From Chloroflexus islandicus (GTDB lineage: Bacteria > Chloroflexota > Chloroflexia > Chloroflexales > Chloroflexaceae): DNA of 37,868 nt. The notes under the pieces were generated by a model that saw only the letters and a list, made by a program, of their open reading frames with translations, had not been told where the DNA came from and made no database searches. Both the position numbers and the translations under genes were made by a program. The stretch is taken from positions 1 through 37,868 of the forward strand of contig NZ_LWQS01000069.1 of assembly GCF_001650695.1 (NCBI RefSeq), written 5' to 3'. How positions within the stretch are numbered: position 1 is the first letter of the stretch; each line of letters begins with the position of its first letter. Positions 16,884-24,884 of the stretch are shown here, in pieces.

Positions 16884-18098
16884 CTACACCAACGTCACCC
16901 GCTCCATCCCTAACAACGCCAACGCCGCTGGCATGGTACCAGTCTGCACCGCCTCGGCAAGGTGGCGGCCAACAATCGCGGCAAACGGCATGCCGTGGCC
17001 AGAGAAGCCGCCGACCGCAAACAGGCCGGGGGCAGGATTGGCCACAATCGGCAGATAATCGGCGGTGAACGCCATCGCGCCTGACCAGCGCCGTTCAATC
17101 GCAATGCCGGCGAGCGTGGGAAAGAGCCGGCCCAAGCTGGCCTCAATCGCATTCTGCACTTCGGGACTCACTTCGCCGGGGAGCGCACCCACATCGTGAT
17201 CGGGCGCGACAGCGCGGCAGCCGCCGAACAGCACCTGCCCGCCGGGCAATTGCTGGCCATACTCGCCAGTAGGGGTCAGGCTAGCGCCGAAACCGCAGGC
17301 GATAAACGGCTCAACCGGCACGGTGCAGAGCGCCTGCCCGCGCACCAGCTTAATCCGTTGCGCCAATTCAGGCACTATCTCACCGCTCCACGCATTGACG
17401 GCGATGACCGCGGCGGCGGCGCTGATCGCACCGCGATCGGTGAGCAAGCGCAGCCGGCCAGCATCGCTGGCAATGCTTTGCACGGTGATCCCCCAACTGA
17501 AGCGCGCGCCGTAGCGGTGAGCGGCGGCGAGCAGGCCATGCACCAACTTGGCGGAATGGAGCGTACCGGCGGCGGGGTTGAGGCGGGCGCCGGTGACGGC
17601 GGCGCCGAGCGGGATACCCACCATCTCTTGGGTGGCAGCGCGATCGAGCAGGGCCGCTGGGAAGCCATCGGCTTGCAGCGCGGACACGGTAGCGGCGGCG
17701 ATTGACAATTGCGCTTCGCCAATCGCAATATTCACGTTGCCGTGCAGGCGTAAATCGCAATCGATCCGTTCCTGCTCGATCAACTCTACTAACAAGCGCT
17801 GCCCGGCCAAGCTGAGAGCGTACAACTCGCGCGCCGCCTCGTGGCCGTGGCGGGCCGTCGCCGCGAGATAGTTTTCGGCCAAACCAGCCGAGAGCAAGCC
17901 GCCGTTATTGCCGGTCGCGCCGGCTGCCGGCCCCTGCCGGTCGATCACCAGCGGTTGCAAACCGGCTCGCGCGAGCCAGAGGGCGGTCGCTGCACCGACG
18001 ACACCGGCGCCAACCACCACCACTTCGGCGGTCGCCGGTGGATCGATGGTCGGCAGTGGCGGACGATCGAGGGTGGCATGCCAGTGCGAGATCAGCAT
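16884..18098 (-). CDS. FAD-dependent oxidoreductase, D-amino-acid-oxidase (DAO) family
   Basis: 404 aa. N-terminal dinucleotide fold EVVVVGAGVVGAATALWLAR (GxGxxG at 30-35), followed by the DAO-family segment GATGNNGGLLSAG, substrate-domain region, and the C-terminal FAD motif GLFAVGGFSGHGMPFAAIVG. It resembles amine or amino-acid oxidases such as glycine oxidase or gamma-glutamylputrescine oxidase; the substrate is not identifiable. Probably cytoplasmic. Start: ATG 18098 with GGAG about nine bases upstream. The 3' end lies inside a repeat array: its last ~35 codons are copied downstream several times, and a palindrome begins 22 bases after the stop. A minus-strand -10 TATAGT occurs at 18134-18129. 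Confidence 0.88.
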   Translation of the reverse strand: MLISHWHATLDRPPLPTIDPPATAEVVVVGAGVVGAATALWLARAGLQPLVIDRQGPAAGATGNNGGLLSAGLAENYLAATARHGHEAARELYALSLAGQRLLVELIEQERIDCDLRLHGNVNIAIGEAQLSIAAATVSALQADGFPAALLDRAATQEMVGIPLGAAVTGARLNPAAGTLHSAKLVHGLLAAAHRYGARFSWGITVQSIASDAGRLRLLTDRGAISAAAAVIAVNAWSGEIVPELAQRIKLVRGQALCTVPVEPFIACGFGASLTPTGEYGQQLPGGQVLFGGCRAVAPDHDVGALPGEVSPEVQNAIEASLGRLFPTLAGIAIERRWSGAMAFTADYLPIVANPAPGLFAVGGFSGHGMPFAAIVGRHLAEAVQTGTMPAALALLGMERVTLV

Positions 18099-18481
18099 AG
18101 GCGTTCTCCAAGGTGAATATTACGCTCTACTATACACGTTTTAACGAAGGTTGCATGGTACCGTGCTTGTAAAAAGTGTGGCAATTGCCCTGATCCACCG
18201 TCCAATTGGGGGCACGCCTGTGGTTGCTAGAGACATGCCAATATGGAGTTCGGCAGCCAAACTGCTGCACTTCATGACGTACCGCATCAGTGCGGCTCGC
18301 ACCGGAACCTCGCTGTAGGCGGATATGCATGGTATGCGAGAGTTTCACTGCTGCACTCCATCCATTTGTGCGGCAACCTTGCCGCGCGTAGATATATATG
18401 GAATGCGGCAGTTTGACTGCCGCATTCCAGCATGATCGAGCAGATTTTGCCAGATATTAGCGACCTGCTCGTTTCACGCGC
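18099..18481. repeat. Gap with one intact and two decayed copies of the TTTGA palindrome
   Basis: An intact palindrome lies at 18400-18428 (stem GGAATGCGGCAG, loop TTTGA). Compared with the copies at 15868 and 16511, one stem base pair is changed on both sides (G-C to A-T), so pairing is kept. Degenerate relatives are at ~18244-18274 and ~18333-18358. A small hairpin GCGGCAACCTTGCCGC occurs at ~18371-18386. The intact palindrome is ~54 bases beyond the stop of the cupredoxin gene. No gene is seen. Confidence 0.75.
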
Positions 18482-18859
18482 CTAACGCACCTCGATCCGC
18501 AACTGTTCACCCTGATGCACCGAACAGATCAGCTCGTAGGTGCCCGGATTCCAATAGCGCTGGACAAAGCGCTGGCCGGGTACGATGCGGAAGGGGCCGA
18601 TCGTGACTTCGGCGCTATCGTTATTTTGGATGATCAGCGTATCATGATAGCGCAAATCGATCACAATAGTAGAGGGAAAAATATTCACTTCTTCGCCGGC
18701 GGCAAGGCGGGCCGCCGTGCCGGGAGGAATCTCGTACACCAGTTGCCGCTGCCGGTTGGCGGTGGATTGCCACAGAAACACGCCAGCGGCAGCGATGATC
18801 GCAATTGTCGCCAGCAGAATGCCGATGCGCACGCGAGTGCTTAAGTTCAGATTGGCCAT
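18482..18859 (-). CDS. Membrane-anchored cupredoxin-like protein
   Basis: 125 aa. One N-terminal membrane helix (about 10-31) and an outside domain of ~90 aa with a cupredoxin pattern: His72 (RYHDTL) and the C-terminal loop YELICSVHQGE with Cys112 and His115. The usual axial Met is absent; Glu118 or Gln116 could take that place. It would bind one copper and either transfer electrons or buffer copper at the outer face of the membrane. It is the last of four minus-strand genes for copper handling, 65 bases after the SCO1 gene. Start: ATG 18859, ribosome binding site weak. Confidence 0.75.
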   Translation of the reverse strand: MANLNLSTRVRIGILLATIAIIAAAGVFLWQSTANRQRQLVYEIPPGTAARLAAGEEVNIFPSTIVIDLRYHDTLIIQNNDSAEVTIGPFRIVPGQRFVQRYWNPGTYELICSVHQGEQLRIEVR

Positions 18860-18924
18860 GGGTGATTACTTTTGGTAGACGCATACGCCAAGACACCGTC
18901 TAGTGGCGCCTTGGCGTGGATCGC

Positions 18925-19521
18925 TTACGAACGGGGCGGATTGCGCAGCAAGGCTTGCACATCACTCACAATATCATCAACCGGTGTGCCGTGCGCCCAC
19001 AGCAAGCGCCAATTACCGGCCTGATCAATCGCGTAGATATAGCCTGAATGATCGATTGTATAGCCCAACCCTGAACCGGGCAAATCGCGGCGAATGACAG
19101 TTACGCCGTAATCTTTGTAGGCTTTTTCCAATGCAGCTCGATCACCGTTGAGGCCAAGGAAGGTCGGATTAAAAGCAGCGAGATAGCGCTGCATGAGGTC
19201 AGGTGTATCGCGTTCGGGGTCAACCGAGACAAAGACCACCTGCACCTTTTCGGCGTCTTTACCGAGCTTTTCCATAACCCGCTTCAGGTCGCCGAGGGCG
19301 GTGGGGCAAATATCGGGGCAGTGGGTAAAGCCGAAGAAGGCCAGCACCACCTTGCCACGGTAGTTGCTCAGGCGAAACTCATTGCCAAACTGATCGTTTA
19401 ACGGGAGTTCCGGCGCCGGGTTGGGCGGTTCGAGCACGGTGCCGCGAAATTCATACGCGCCGCAGCCGCTGAGCGCTAGCGCCGCGATAAGCACAACGAA
19501 ACGTAAGAGCCAGCGTTGCAT
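18925..19521 (-). CDS. SCO1/SenC-family copper chaperone lipoprotein
   Basis: 198 aa. Lipoprotein signal with lipobox ALSGC (Cys20), then a thioredoxin-like domain with the copper/redox motif CPDIC (Cys68, Cys72) and the third ligand His158 in TIDHSG. SCO proteins help assemble the CuA centre of cytochrome c oxidase subunit II. Start: ATG 19521 is preceded by AGGTG with six-base spacing; a GTG at 19530 would add three residues. It lies between the PCu(A)C gene and the cupredoxin gene, and the order fits an oxidase copper-delivery set. No oxidase subunit gene is in the window. Confidence 0.92.
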   Translation of the reverse strand: MQRWLLRFVVLIAALALSGCGAYEFRGTVLEPPNPAPELPLNDQFGNEFRLSNYRGKVVLAFFGFTHCPDICPTALGDLKRVMEKLGKDAEKVQVVFVSVDPERDTPDLMQRYLAAFNPTFLGLNGDRAALEKAYKDYGVTVIRRDLPGSGLGYTIDHSGYIYAIDQAGNWRLLWAHGTPVDDIVSDVQALLRNPPRS

Positions 19522-19641
19522 AGCTTTCACCTACAAACAGTTGTTAGAGGGACGAATAAGATACTTTCTTCTCATCCCCGACGTGCCCCAAGGCAGTGAG
19601 CAGGGAATGAGCGTATGTTCGCTTGCAACTAAAGGATTGAT

Positions 19642-19666
19642 GGAGACGACCCTGTGGGTCGTCTCC
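19642..19666. other. Perfect 11-bp hairpin between PCu(A)C and SCO1 genes
   Basis: GGAGACGACCC (19642-19652), loop TGT, and GGGTCGTCTCC (19656-19666). It lies in the 206-base gap inside the copper cluster. There is no T-run, so it may be a processing or attenuation hairpin or one more intergenic palindrome. Confidence 0.6.
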
Positions 19667-19727
19667 GCACTATCGTGAACGAGCAGAGAAGAGAGCGATG
19701 GCGCAGTCCGTCCTCGCTCTGCGCAGA

Positions 19728-20276
19728 TTACGGCTTGCGCACCGGCGCCTTGACTTCAATCGTCTTGCCGCTGCGGGTGGTGAGCTTGATCAGCACCTCT
19801 TCGCCTTCCTTGAGATCGCGGTTCAAGCCGATCAGCATCACGTGATAGCTGCCCGGCTTCAACTCAACCTGCCCGTTGGCCGGCACCTCAATCGCCTCAA
19901 CTTGCCGCATCTGCATCACGTTGTTTTCCATAATCACATTGTGCAGCTCGACCGACTGGGCGACATCACTGTCGGCCTTGATGATTGCGTCCGCAGTGTT
20001 GCTGTTGTTGACCACCACCATATAGGCAGCGCTCACCGCAGAGCCGGCCATATTGCCGTGGCTCTGCATCCCGGCCATCGGCGTGCTCTGCATATTGCCC
20101 TGCTGCATATTGCCCATCGCACCCGACTGATCGCCGGCCATATTCATCATCGCGGCCCGCACCCACGGATCGCGCACAGTAATGCCGCCAGTCTGCGTCC
20201 CGCTCTGGCTTGCGCCACAGCCAGCCAACCCTACCACCATCATCGCCACCGCGAACAGCACAAACAGACGTCGCAT
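19728..20276 (-). CDS. PCu(A)C-type copper chaperone lipoprotein with Met-rich insert
   Basis: 182 aa. Lipobox GLAGC (Cys20). The PCu(A)C domain (DUF461) has its Cu(I) ligands: ELHNVIMENNVMQM (His112, Met116, Met121, Met123) and YHVMLIG (His145, Met147). It delivers copper to CuA or SCO proteins outside the membrane. Oddly, residues 43-76 between the first two strands hold a low-complexity insert with about ten Met and a His (motifs such as GNMQQGNMQ), not usual for the family and probably an added copper-binding tract. Start: ATG 20276 with GAGGTG upstream. It lies upstream of the SCO1 gene on the same strand. Confidence 0.92.
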   Translation of the reverse strand: MRRLFVLFAVAMMVVGLAGCGASQSGTQTGGITVRDPWVRAAMMNMAGDQSGAMGNMQQGNMQSTPMAGMQSHGNMAGSAVSAAYMVVVNNSNTADAIIKADSDVAQSVELHNVIMENNVMQMRQVEAIEVPANGQVELKPGSYHVMLIGLNRDLKEGEEVLIKLTTRSGKTIEVKAPVRKP

Positions 20277-20350
20277 GGTATCACCTCGTATAGTAATCAA
20301 TGATTTCTGCACAAACAACCGCACGTTGCACGTATGAACGCGCAATGAAC

Positions 20351-20713
20351 CTACAATGCCGGTTGGATGTGCATACGACGAGGTGGCGGCGGATCGGGAG
20401 TTAGGATCACCGAAGAGCGCATCACCGGTAGAGTGGCGACGAAGCGTTGGATAACAACCAGCCCGCCGATCACGATCATCAATCCAAGCGGCCACAACTC
20501 GTACCGTACCGGCGGCGGCGGGAGATCGTGTTGGGCAGCCCGGTTGGGTGCATCACATGAGAAAAACTCAACCCCCGCCGAATCAGTGTGCGGAAGGTAA
20601 TGGCAGTGGATGATGCAAGATAACGCCGGCCAAGGCCCGACCAAGAAGGCCAGCATCCACAGTATGACAGCGCGCTGCGGTGACGCTGTATTTGCGCCGA
20701 TTTGCACAATCAT
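20351..20713 (-). CDS. Small membrane protein with Cys/His-rich loop, unknown function
   Basis: About 120 aa from ATG 20713, or 141 aa from 20776. Two membrane segments (ILWMLAFLVGPWPALSCII and LWPLGLMIVIGGLVVIQRF) flank a loop with SCIIHCHYLPH and a later Cys (FFSCDAPN). The Cys/His cluster and the place just upstream of PCu(A)C suggest metal binding, but no family is recognised. There is no Shine-Dalgarno; a -10-like TATACT lies a few bases upstream of 20713, so the message could be leaderless. It is 74 bases upstream of the PCu(A)C gene. Confidence 0.6.
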   Translation of the reverse strand: MIVQIGANTASPQRAVILWMLAFLVGPWPALSCIIHCHYLPHTDSAGVEFFSCDAPNRAAQHDLPPPPVRYELWPLGLMIVIGGLVVIQRFVATLPVMRSSVILTPDPPPPRRMHIQPAL

Positions 20714-21020
20714 CGGAGGTAGTATACAACAACTTGGTGCAACCGAAGTAGAGATCTCTTCACGATCTGGGGGCATGGCGCGACGACGAGTCTGAGACCG
20801 ATTAGGGCCGGGGCCGGTGCGGCGGTCATTGCGCGGGGGCTGCGCGCCCGCCTGTCATTGCGAGGGCGCGGAGCGCCCGAAGCAATCTCCTACTCTGGCG
20901 AAGGGAATGCGTGCAGGCAAGATTCCCGTCCTCGTGGGGGATTGCTGCGCCGCGCGGGGCAGAGCACCGCTCTGCCCCTACACGCGGCTCGCAATGACAT
21001 GGGGGAAATGGGGACGGGTA
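20714..21020. repeat. Intergenic region with TCATTGCGAG-family element
   Basis: A full palindromic element lies at about 20822-21003: TCATTGCG at 20824, TGTCATTGCGAGGGCGC at 20852, then GAAGCAATCTCC, a nested palindrome at 20956-20978 (GGGGCAGAG, loop CACCG) and a closing CGCAATGACA. The region 20714-20820 shows no gene. Confidence 0.8.
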
Positions 21021-22211
21021 TCATTCTTCCCAAACCCATGGCCCCGCCGGACGACCGATCAGATAATGGTTGCCGGCAGTATCACGGGCAACGGCGTAGA
21101 TTACATATTTCCCCGCTTCCCACCCGACCCATGCGGCAAAGAGCGCGTCGGTCGCGTCGCGCCAAGCGGTCGCCAGCGCCAGATCACGGTGTTGCAGCGC
21201 CGTCCAGTCAGGCGGGATCGCAATAGCGATAGCGGGCGGATCATCCGGCGCCGGCAATGGCTGTGGCCCATCGTTGAGCACGGCTACACCGGGTAGATCG
21301 GCGAGTGCTAGCCGTTCGCCGCCGTCAACCAAGCCGCGCCGGCCATGGGCGCTGGCCGGCAGCCACGTGATCAGAAACCGCGAGGCTGTCACCAGATTCA
21401 AGGCGTTTTGCACCGGGTAATAGCCGCGCACAAATGCGCCGGCGACGGCGTGCAGCCGGTTGAAATTGAGCAGTGCATTGGGCAACTGCAACGGATCGAC
21501 CGTCCACTGGATGCAACGCACCCCGCGGGCCAGCGCAGCGCGGGCTTGCGCTCGTTTGAGGCGGGTGGCGAGGCCGTGGCCGCGGTACACCGGATCGACA
21601 GCCATTACTTGCGACTCGATCGCTAGTTCGTCTGATGGGTATGGTGCGCCGCCGAAGCGGAAGAAACCGAGCAGAAACCCGGCCAGTTGTCCGTCTACCG
21701 TTGCCACGAGTGCAGTGCCGGGGCCAAACTCGGCGCTGAAGAGATCGGTAGGATAGGGCTGGCTATTCCACACGGCCCGGTAGAGGGCGGCAATCGCGGG
21801 CAAGTCATCAGCTTGCGGCGGCCCGATCCACACGCCGGTGGGGCGAGGTGCGGGAGGGGCGAAGGTCTGGCCGTCGCGTGGTCGGTAGATGACCACTGGC
21901 ACGGGGTGAAACGCGGTACGGAGGAGATCGTCGTCTAATTGCTGATCGAACTCGTGGAGCCGCAGGGTGTAGCTGCGCGTGCCGTCAGCCGCAATAGCGC
22001 GCGGGAAGAGCAATCCAACCCCAACAAGCCGTTGATTCGCATCAATGGTCGCTACTATTCCTCCCATGCGGGGGAAGGTGCTCTTGACAAAGTGGGGGGG
22101 CAGCAGATCAGGATTGTGCGGCGCACCGAGCTGCTGCCAGAGCTGATCGATGGTTCTATGCCACGCTGGATCGGCGGGGTTGAGAAGAATAATGTTGATG
22201 TAAGTAAACAT
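21021..22211 (-). CDS. GNAT-superfamily acetyltransferase, COG3375-like
   Basis: 396 aa, a size beyond a simple GNAT domain. The acetyl-CoA-binding motif is VMAVDPVYRGHGLATRLKR (202-220, with RGHG at 210-213). The following QWTVDPLQLPNALLNFNRL is characteristic of the predicted-acetyltransferase group COG3375, which has an extra C-terminal domain. Substrate unknown. Start at ATG 22211 lacks a clear Shine-Dalgarno; a downstream Met (residue 49) is less likely because the preceding part looks coding. It is 75 bases downstream of the DUF1801 gene on the same strand. Confidence 0.78.
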   Translation of the reverse strand: MFTYINIILLNPADPAWHRTIDQLWQQLGAPHNPDLLPPHFVKSTFPRMGGIVATIDANQRLVGVGLLFPRAIAADGTRSYTLRLHEFDQQLDDDLLRTAFHPVPVVIYRPRDGQTFAPPAPRPTGVWIGPPQADDLPAIAALYRAVWNSQPYPTDLFSAEFGPGTALVATVDGQLAGFLLGFFRFGGAPYPSDELAIESQVMAVDPVYRGHGLATRLKRAQARAALARGVRCIQWTVDPLQLPNALLNFNRLHAVAGAFVRGYYPVQNALNLVTASRFLITWLPASAHGRRGLVDGGERLALADLPGVAVLNDGPQPLPAPDDPPAIAIAIPPDWTALQHRDLALATAWRDATDALFAAWVGWEAGKYVIYAVARDTAGNHYLIGRPAGPWVWEE

Positions 22212-22286
22212 TATGTTGGTTCTAGCGCGGAAATATGTGTGTCTTATGCGGGCCGATACTTACGATACGAAGCACACGCCTTTCAG

Positions 22287-22763
22287 TCAATGGGATGAGT
22301 CTGCAACTCCCACCGCTCGCCGCACCAGCGCCGCTATCTGCGCTTCGGCAGCAGGGGTAAGCTCGGTGAGGGCAAAGGCGGTCGGCCACATGACGCCATC
22401 GTCGAGCATGGCGGCGTCAGAGAAGCCAAGCGTGGCATAGCGGGTGTTGAATTTCTGCGCGCTTTGGAAGAAGCAGATCACCTTGCCGTCTTTGGCGTAA
22501 GCCGGCATGCCGTACCACAGCCGTGGTGTGAGGGCGGGTGCGTTGGTGGTGATGATGGTGTGCAGGCGAGCGGCCATCGTGCGATCCGGTTCCGGCAGTT
22601 CGGCGATCTTGGCCAGCACCGCGTTGGCCTCTTCTTCCTGTTTAGCGCGCCCGCTCCGGCGGGCAGCGGCTTTGAGTTCTTGCGCTCGTTCGCGCATTGC
22701 GGCCTGCTCTTCTGCCGAGAATCCTTCCTGTTCGCCATCAGCGGCGCGTTTGTTGCGTGCCAT
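22287..22763 (-). CDS. DUF1801-type protein (YdhG/frataxin-like fold)
   Basis: 158 aa. Residues ~55-150 match the DUF1801 pattern, with [18 protein letters not shown] and later [15 protein letters not shown]. The first ~50 residues are charged and helical with an alternating Glu/Arg/Lys/Ala composition. The function of the family is poorly defined; some members have been linked to iron. Start: ATG 22763 with AAAGGAGATG upstream, a good site. Probably cotranscribed with the GNAT gene. Confidence 0.8.
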   Translation of the reverse strand: MARNKRAADGEQEGFSAEEQAAMRERAQELKAAARRSGRAKQEEEANAVLAKIAELPEPDRTMAARLHTIITTNAPALTPRLWYGMPAYAKDGKVICFFQSAQKFNTRYATLGFSDAAMLDDGVMWPTAFALTELTPAAEAQIAALVRRAVGVADSSH

Positions 22764-23980
22764 GCGAGCATCTCCTTTATTTCACTGATCGTCGTGCTGA
22801 TGATAGTCTACCAACGAAACTGGCTCGTCGTTCCCGGCAAGGCAGCGCATCCGCTCCAGTAGGAGATTGCTGCGGGTGCTGCGCGCCCGCGCCATGACAG
22901 ACGTGTACGCGCCTCCGCTCCCTGATGGTCATTGCGAGCGGCAGGGGCAGATCACGGCTCTGCCCCGGAGCGAAGCAATCTCTCCCGATAGCGGGAGGTA
23001 ACTGCTCAGCGCTCGTTCTCGCCACCGCGAGAGCTTGCTGCGGGCGCTGCGCGTCCTCGCAATGACAGACAGGTGGTTGTCATTGCGAGTCGCCTTCGGC
23101 GGCGAAGCAATCCCCCGCGAGCACGGGAGTAACCGCTGCCGCCTTGGGTTCCGCCACACCAGTGCTAACGAGTCGTTCCCGGCAAGGCAGCGCATCCACT
23201 CCAGTAGGAGATTGCTGCGGGTGCTGCGCGCCCGCGCTATGACAGACGTGTACGCGCCCCCTCTCCCCGATTGTCATTACGAGCGGCAGGGGCAGAGCCG
23301 TGCTCTGCCCCGGAGCGAAGCAATCTCCCCCGATAGCGGGAGGTAACTGCTCAGCGCCCGTTCTCGCCACCGCGAGAGCTTGCTGCGGGCGCTGCGCGTC
23401 CTCGCAATGACAGACAGGTGGTTGTCATTGCGAGTCGCCTTCGGCGGCGAAGCAATCCCCCGCGAGCACGGGAGTAACCGCTGCCGCCTTGGGTTCCGCC
23501 ACACCAGTGCTAACGAGTCGTTCCCGGCAAGGCAGCGCATCCACTACAGTAGGAGATTGCTTCGGGCGCTGCGCGCCCTCGCAATGACAGATGGACACGC
23601 TCCCTCGCAATGGTGGACGGGCGCGCCCCTGCACCCTGATTGTCATTGCGAGCGGCAGGGGCAGCTGTTTGTTGGTATCGCAACGGATGCGACGTATCCA
23701 CCTGCACCCTGATGGTCATTGCGAGCGGCAGGGGCAGAGCACGGCTCTGCCCCGGAGCGAAGCAATCTCCCCCGATAGCGGGAGGTAACTGCTCAGCGCT
23801 CGTTCTCGCCACCGCGAGAGCTTGCTGCGGGCGCTGCGCGTCCTCGCAATGACAGACAACTCGTCACGGAAATCCGTGACGACGGCAACATCGACAACTT
23901 GCTGCGGGCGCTGCGCGTCCTCGCAATGACAGACAACACCTGCGTATTGCGCGTGGCGTCATGTGCTCTCATCGCACGGT
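22764..23980. repeat. Compound repeat array with exact 345-bp period
   Basis: Units starting GTCGTTCCCGGCAAGG occur at 22827, 23172 and 23517, each 345 bases apart; the first two are complete and nearly identical, the third breaks off after ~55 bases, and the middle part of the unit recurs at about 23710-23855. Each unit contains TCATTGCGAG/GAAGCAATCTCC elements and the nested palindrome GGGGCAGAG...CTCTGCCCC (22944-22966, 23289-23311, 23731-23753). Another small palindrome, CGTCACGGAAATCCGTGACG, is at 23862-23881. No gene is supported, and the period is far too long for CRISPR. Confidence 0.9.
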
Positions 23981-24175
23981 TCAGGGCGCCGTCATCGCAC
24001 TGCGCAAGAGAGCGAGATAGCGCCAATAGAATCCGCCAAATGCAGTATATACCACCACCCACAGCAGCGGAATGACAAACGGCAAGATTGCGTTCGGCAG
24101 CGTAAGGGCGATCACAAGATGAACGACAGTATAGATGATGTAAATGACCTTGATCGTTCGGGCCAAGCCTTGCAC
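23981..24175 (-). CDS. Possible small two-helix membrane protein
   Basis: 64 aa if started at GTG 24175. Two hydrophobic segments (VIYIIYTVVHLVIALTL and ILPFVIPLLWVVVYTAFGGF) are followed by WRYLALLRSA. The hydrophobic pattern is protein-like and the region is not repeat, but there is no ribosome binding site and no recognised family. It may be real, or the remnant of a larger membrane protein. Not related to the copper genes as far as can be seen. Confidence 0.35.
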   Translation of the reverse strand: MQGLARTIKVIYIIYTVVHLVIALTLPNAILPFVIPLLWVVVYTAFGGFYWRYLALLRSAMTAP

Positions 24176-24403
24176 TGCCGTTCAGGCAGCGGTTGCGCCG
24201 AGCGCCGGCACTCTGTCAGCGCCGATGTGCGGACTACGACGGCATGTGCTGCACACCGATAGACACTGTTAAGCCGCCTTTCCTCACAATGCTATGTATC
24301 TTCCCCTAACAACTGCGCTGCACCGGATGCCCCCGCCGGCAACGGTTGCCGCCTGTACAGAATATGTTGTCGCTTCTTTCTGTTTGCGCCCCGCGATAGA
24401 TGC

Positions 24404-24409
24404 TATAGT
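24404..24409 (+). promoter_or_regulatory. Extended -10 element upstream of tusA
   Basis: TGCTATAGT gives a TG-extended -10 (TATAGT at 24404-24409). Only a weak, badly spaced -35-like TTGCGC is seen (14-base spacer). Transcription would start near 24416, about 40 bases before the tusA ATG. The rest of 24176-24455 shows no gene. Confidence 0.4.
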
Positions 24410-24455
24410 TGTCACGAGGAATGATTTCGGTCAGCGTTGACCGTAGGAGGAACCA

Positions 24456-24701
24456 ATGACAACCCCAAACATCACGATTGACAAAGAGATTGACGCGCGC
24501 GGCAGCCATTGTCCCGGCCCGATGATGGAACTGATCCGCGGTATCAAGAGTGTGCCGGTTGGCTCGGTGGTCGCCGTGTTGTCGAGCGATCCCGGTTCAG
24601 CCAAGGATATTCCGATCTGGGTGCAGAAGGCCGGTCACGAGTTTATCGGCGCGTTCCCAGAGCAGGGGTATACCCGCTTTATCGTGCGCAAGACGCGCTA
24701 A
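24456..24701 (+). CDS. tusA: TusA-family sulfur carrier protein
   Basis: 81 aa. The sulfur-carrying Cys19 is in the hallmark ARGSHCPGPMMEL (14-26). The rest has the IRR/alpha-beta pattern of TusA/SirA, including VLSSDPGSAKDIPIW. TusA-type proteins carry persulfide sulfur between cytoplasmic sulfur enzymes, for tRNA thiolation or sulfur oxidation. Start: ATG 24456 with AGGAGG seven bases upstream. A SQR-like flavoprotein follows 183 bases downstream on the same strand, which favours a dissimilatory or detoxifying sulfur role; this is inference. Confidence 0.9.
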   Translation: MTTPNITIDKEIDARGSHCPGPMMELIRGIKSVPVGSVVAVLSSDPGSAKDIPIWVQKAGHEFIGAFPEQGYTRFIVRKTR

Positions 24702-24884
24702 CGCAGGCCGCCACGACGCGCAGAGGTCAACGCAACGGCGCAATGGGGGGATGCGTAACTACTACGAATCATGACGGCCTGTTACCCTTTGCGTCGTTGT
24801 ATTTGAGTTTCATTCCGTGTGCGCCGCCAAGTGGACGGCGCAAGGTTCGCGTTGGGTTTGCCCAATGCGCAGAAGGTCAAGACC

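Noticed and set aside
22827-23516. Insertion sequence in the 345-bp repeat
   Set aside because: No transposase gene and no fixed terminal inverted repeats bounding the unit; it is a non-coding repeat.
22929-23812. Open frames encoding RCLAGND / ARTSAEQLPP-type peptides
   Set aside because: They are translations of the dispersed palindromic repeat, recur with every copy, and lack ribosome binding sites.
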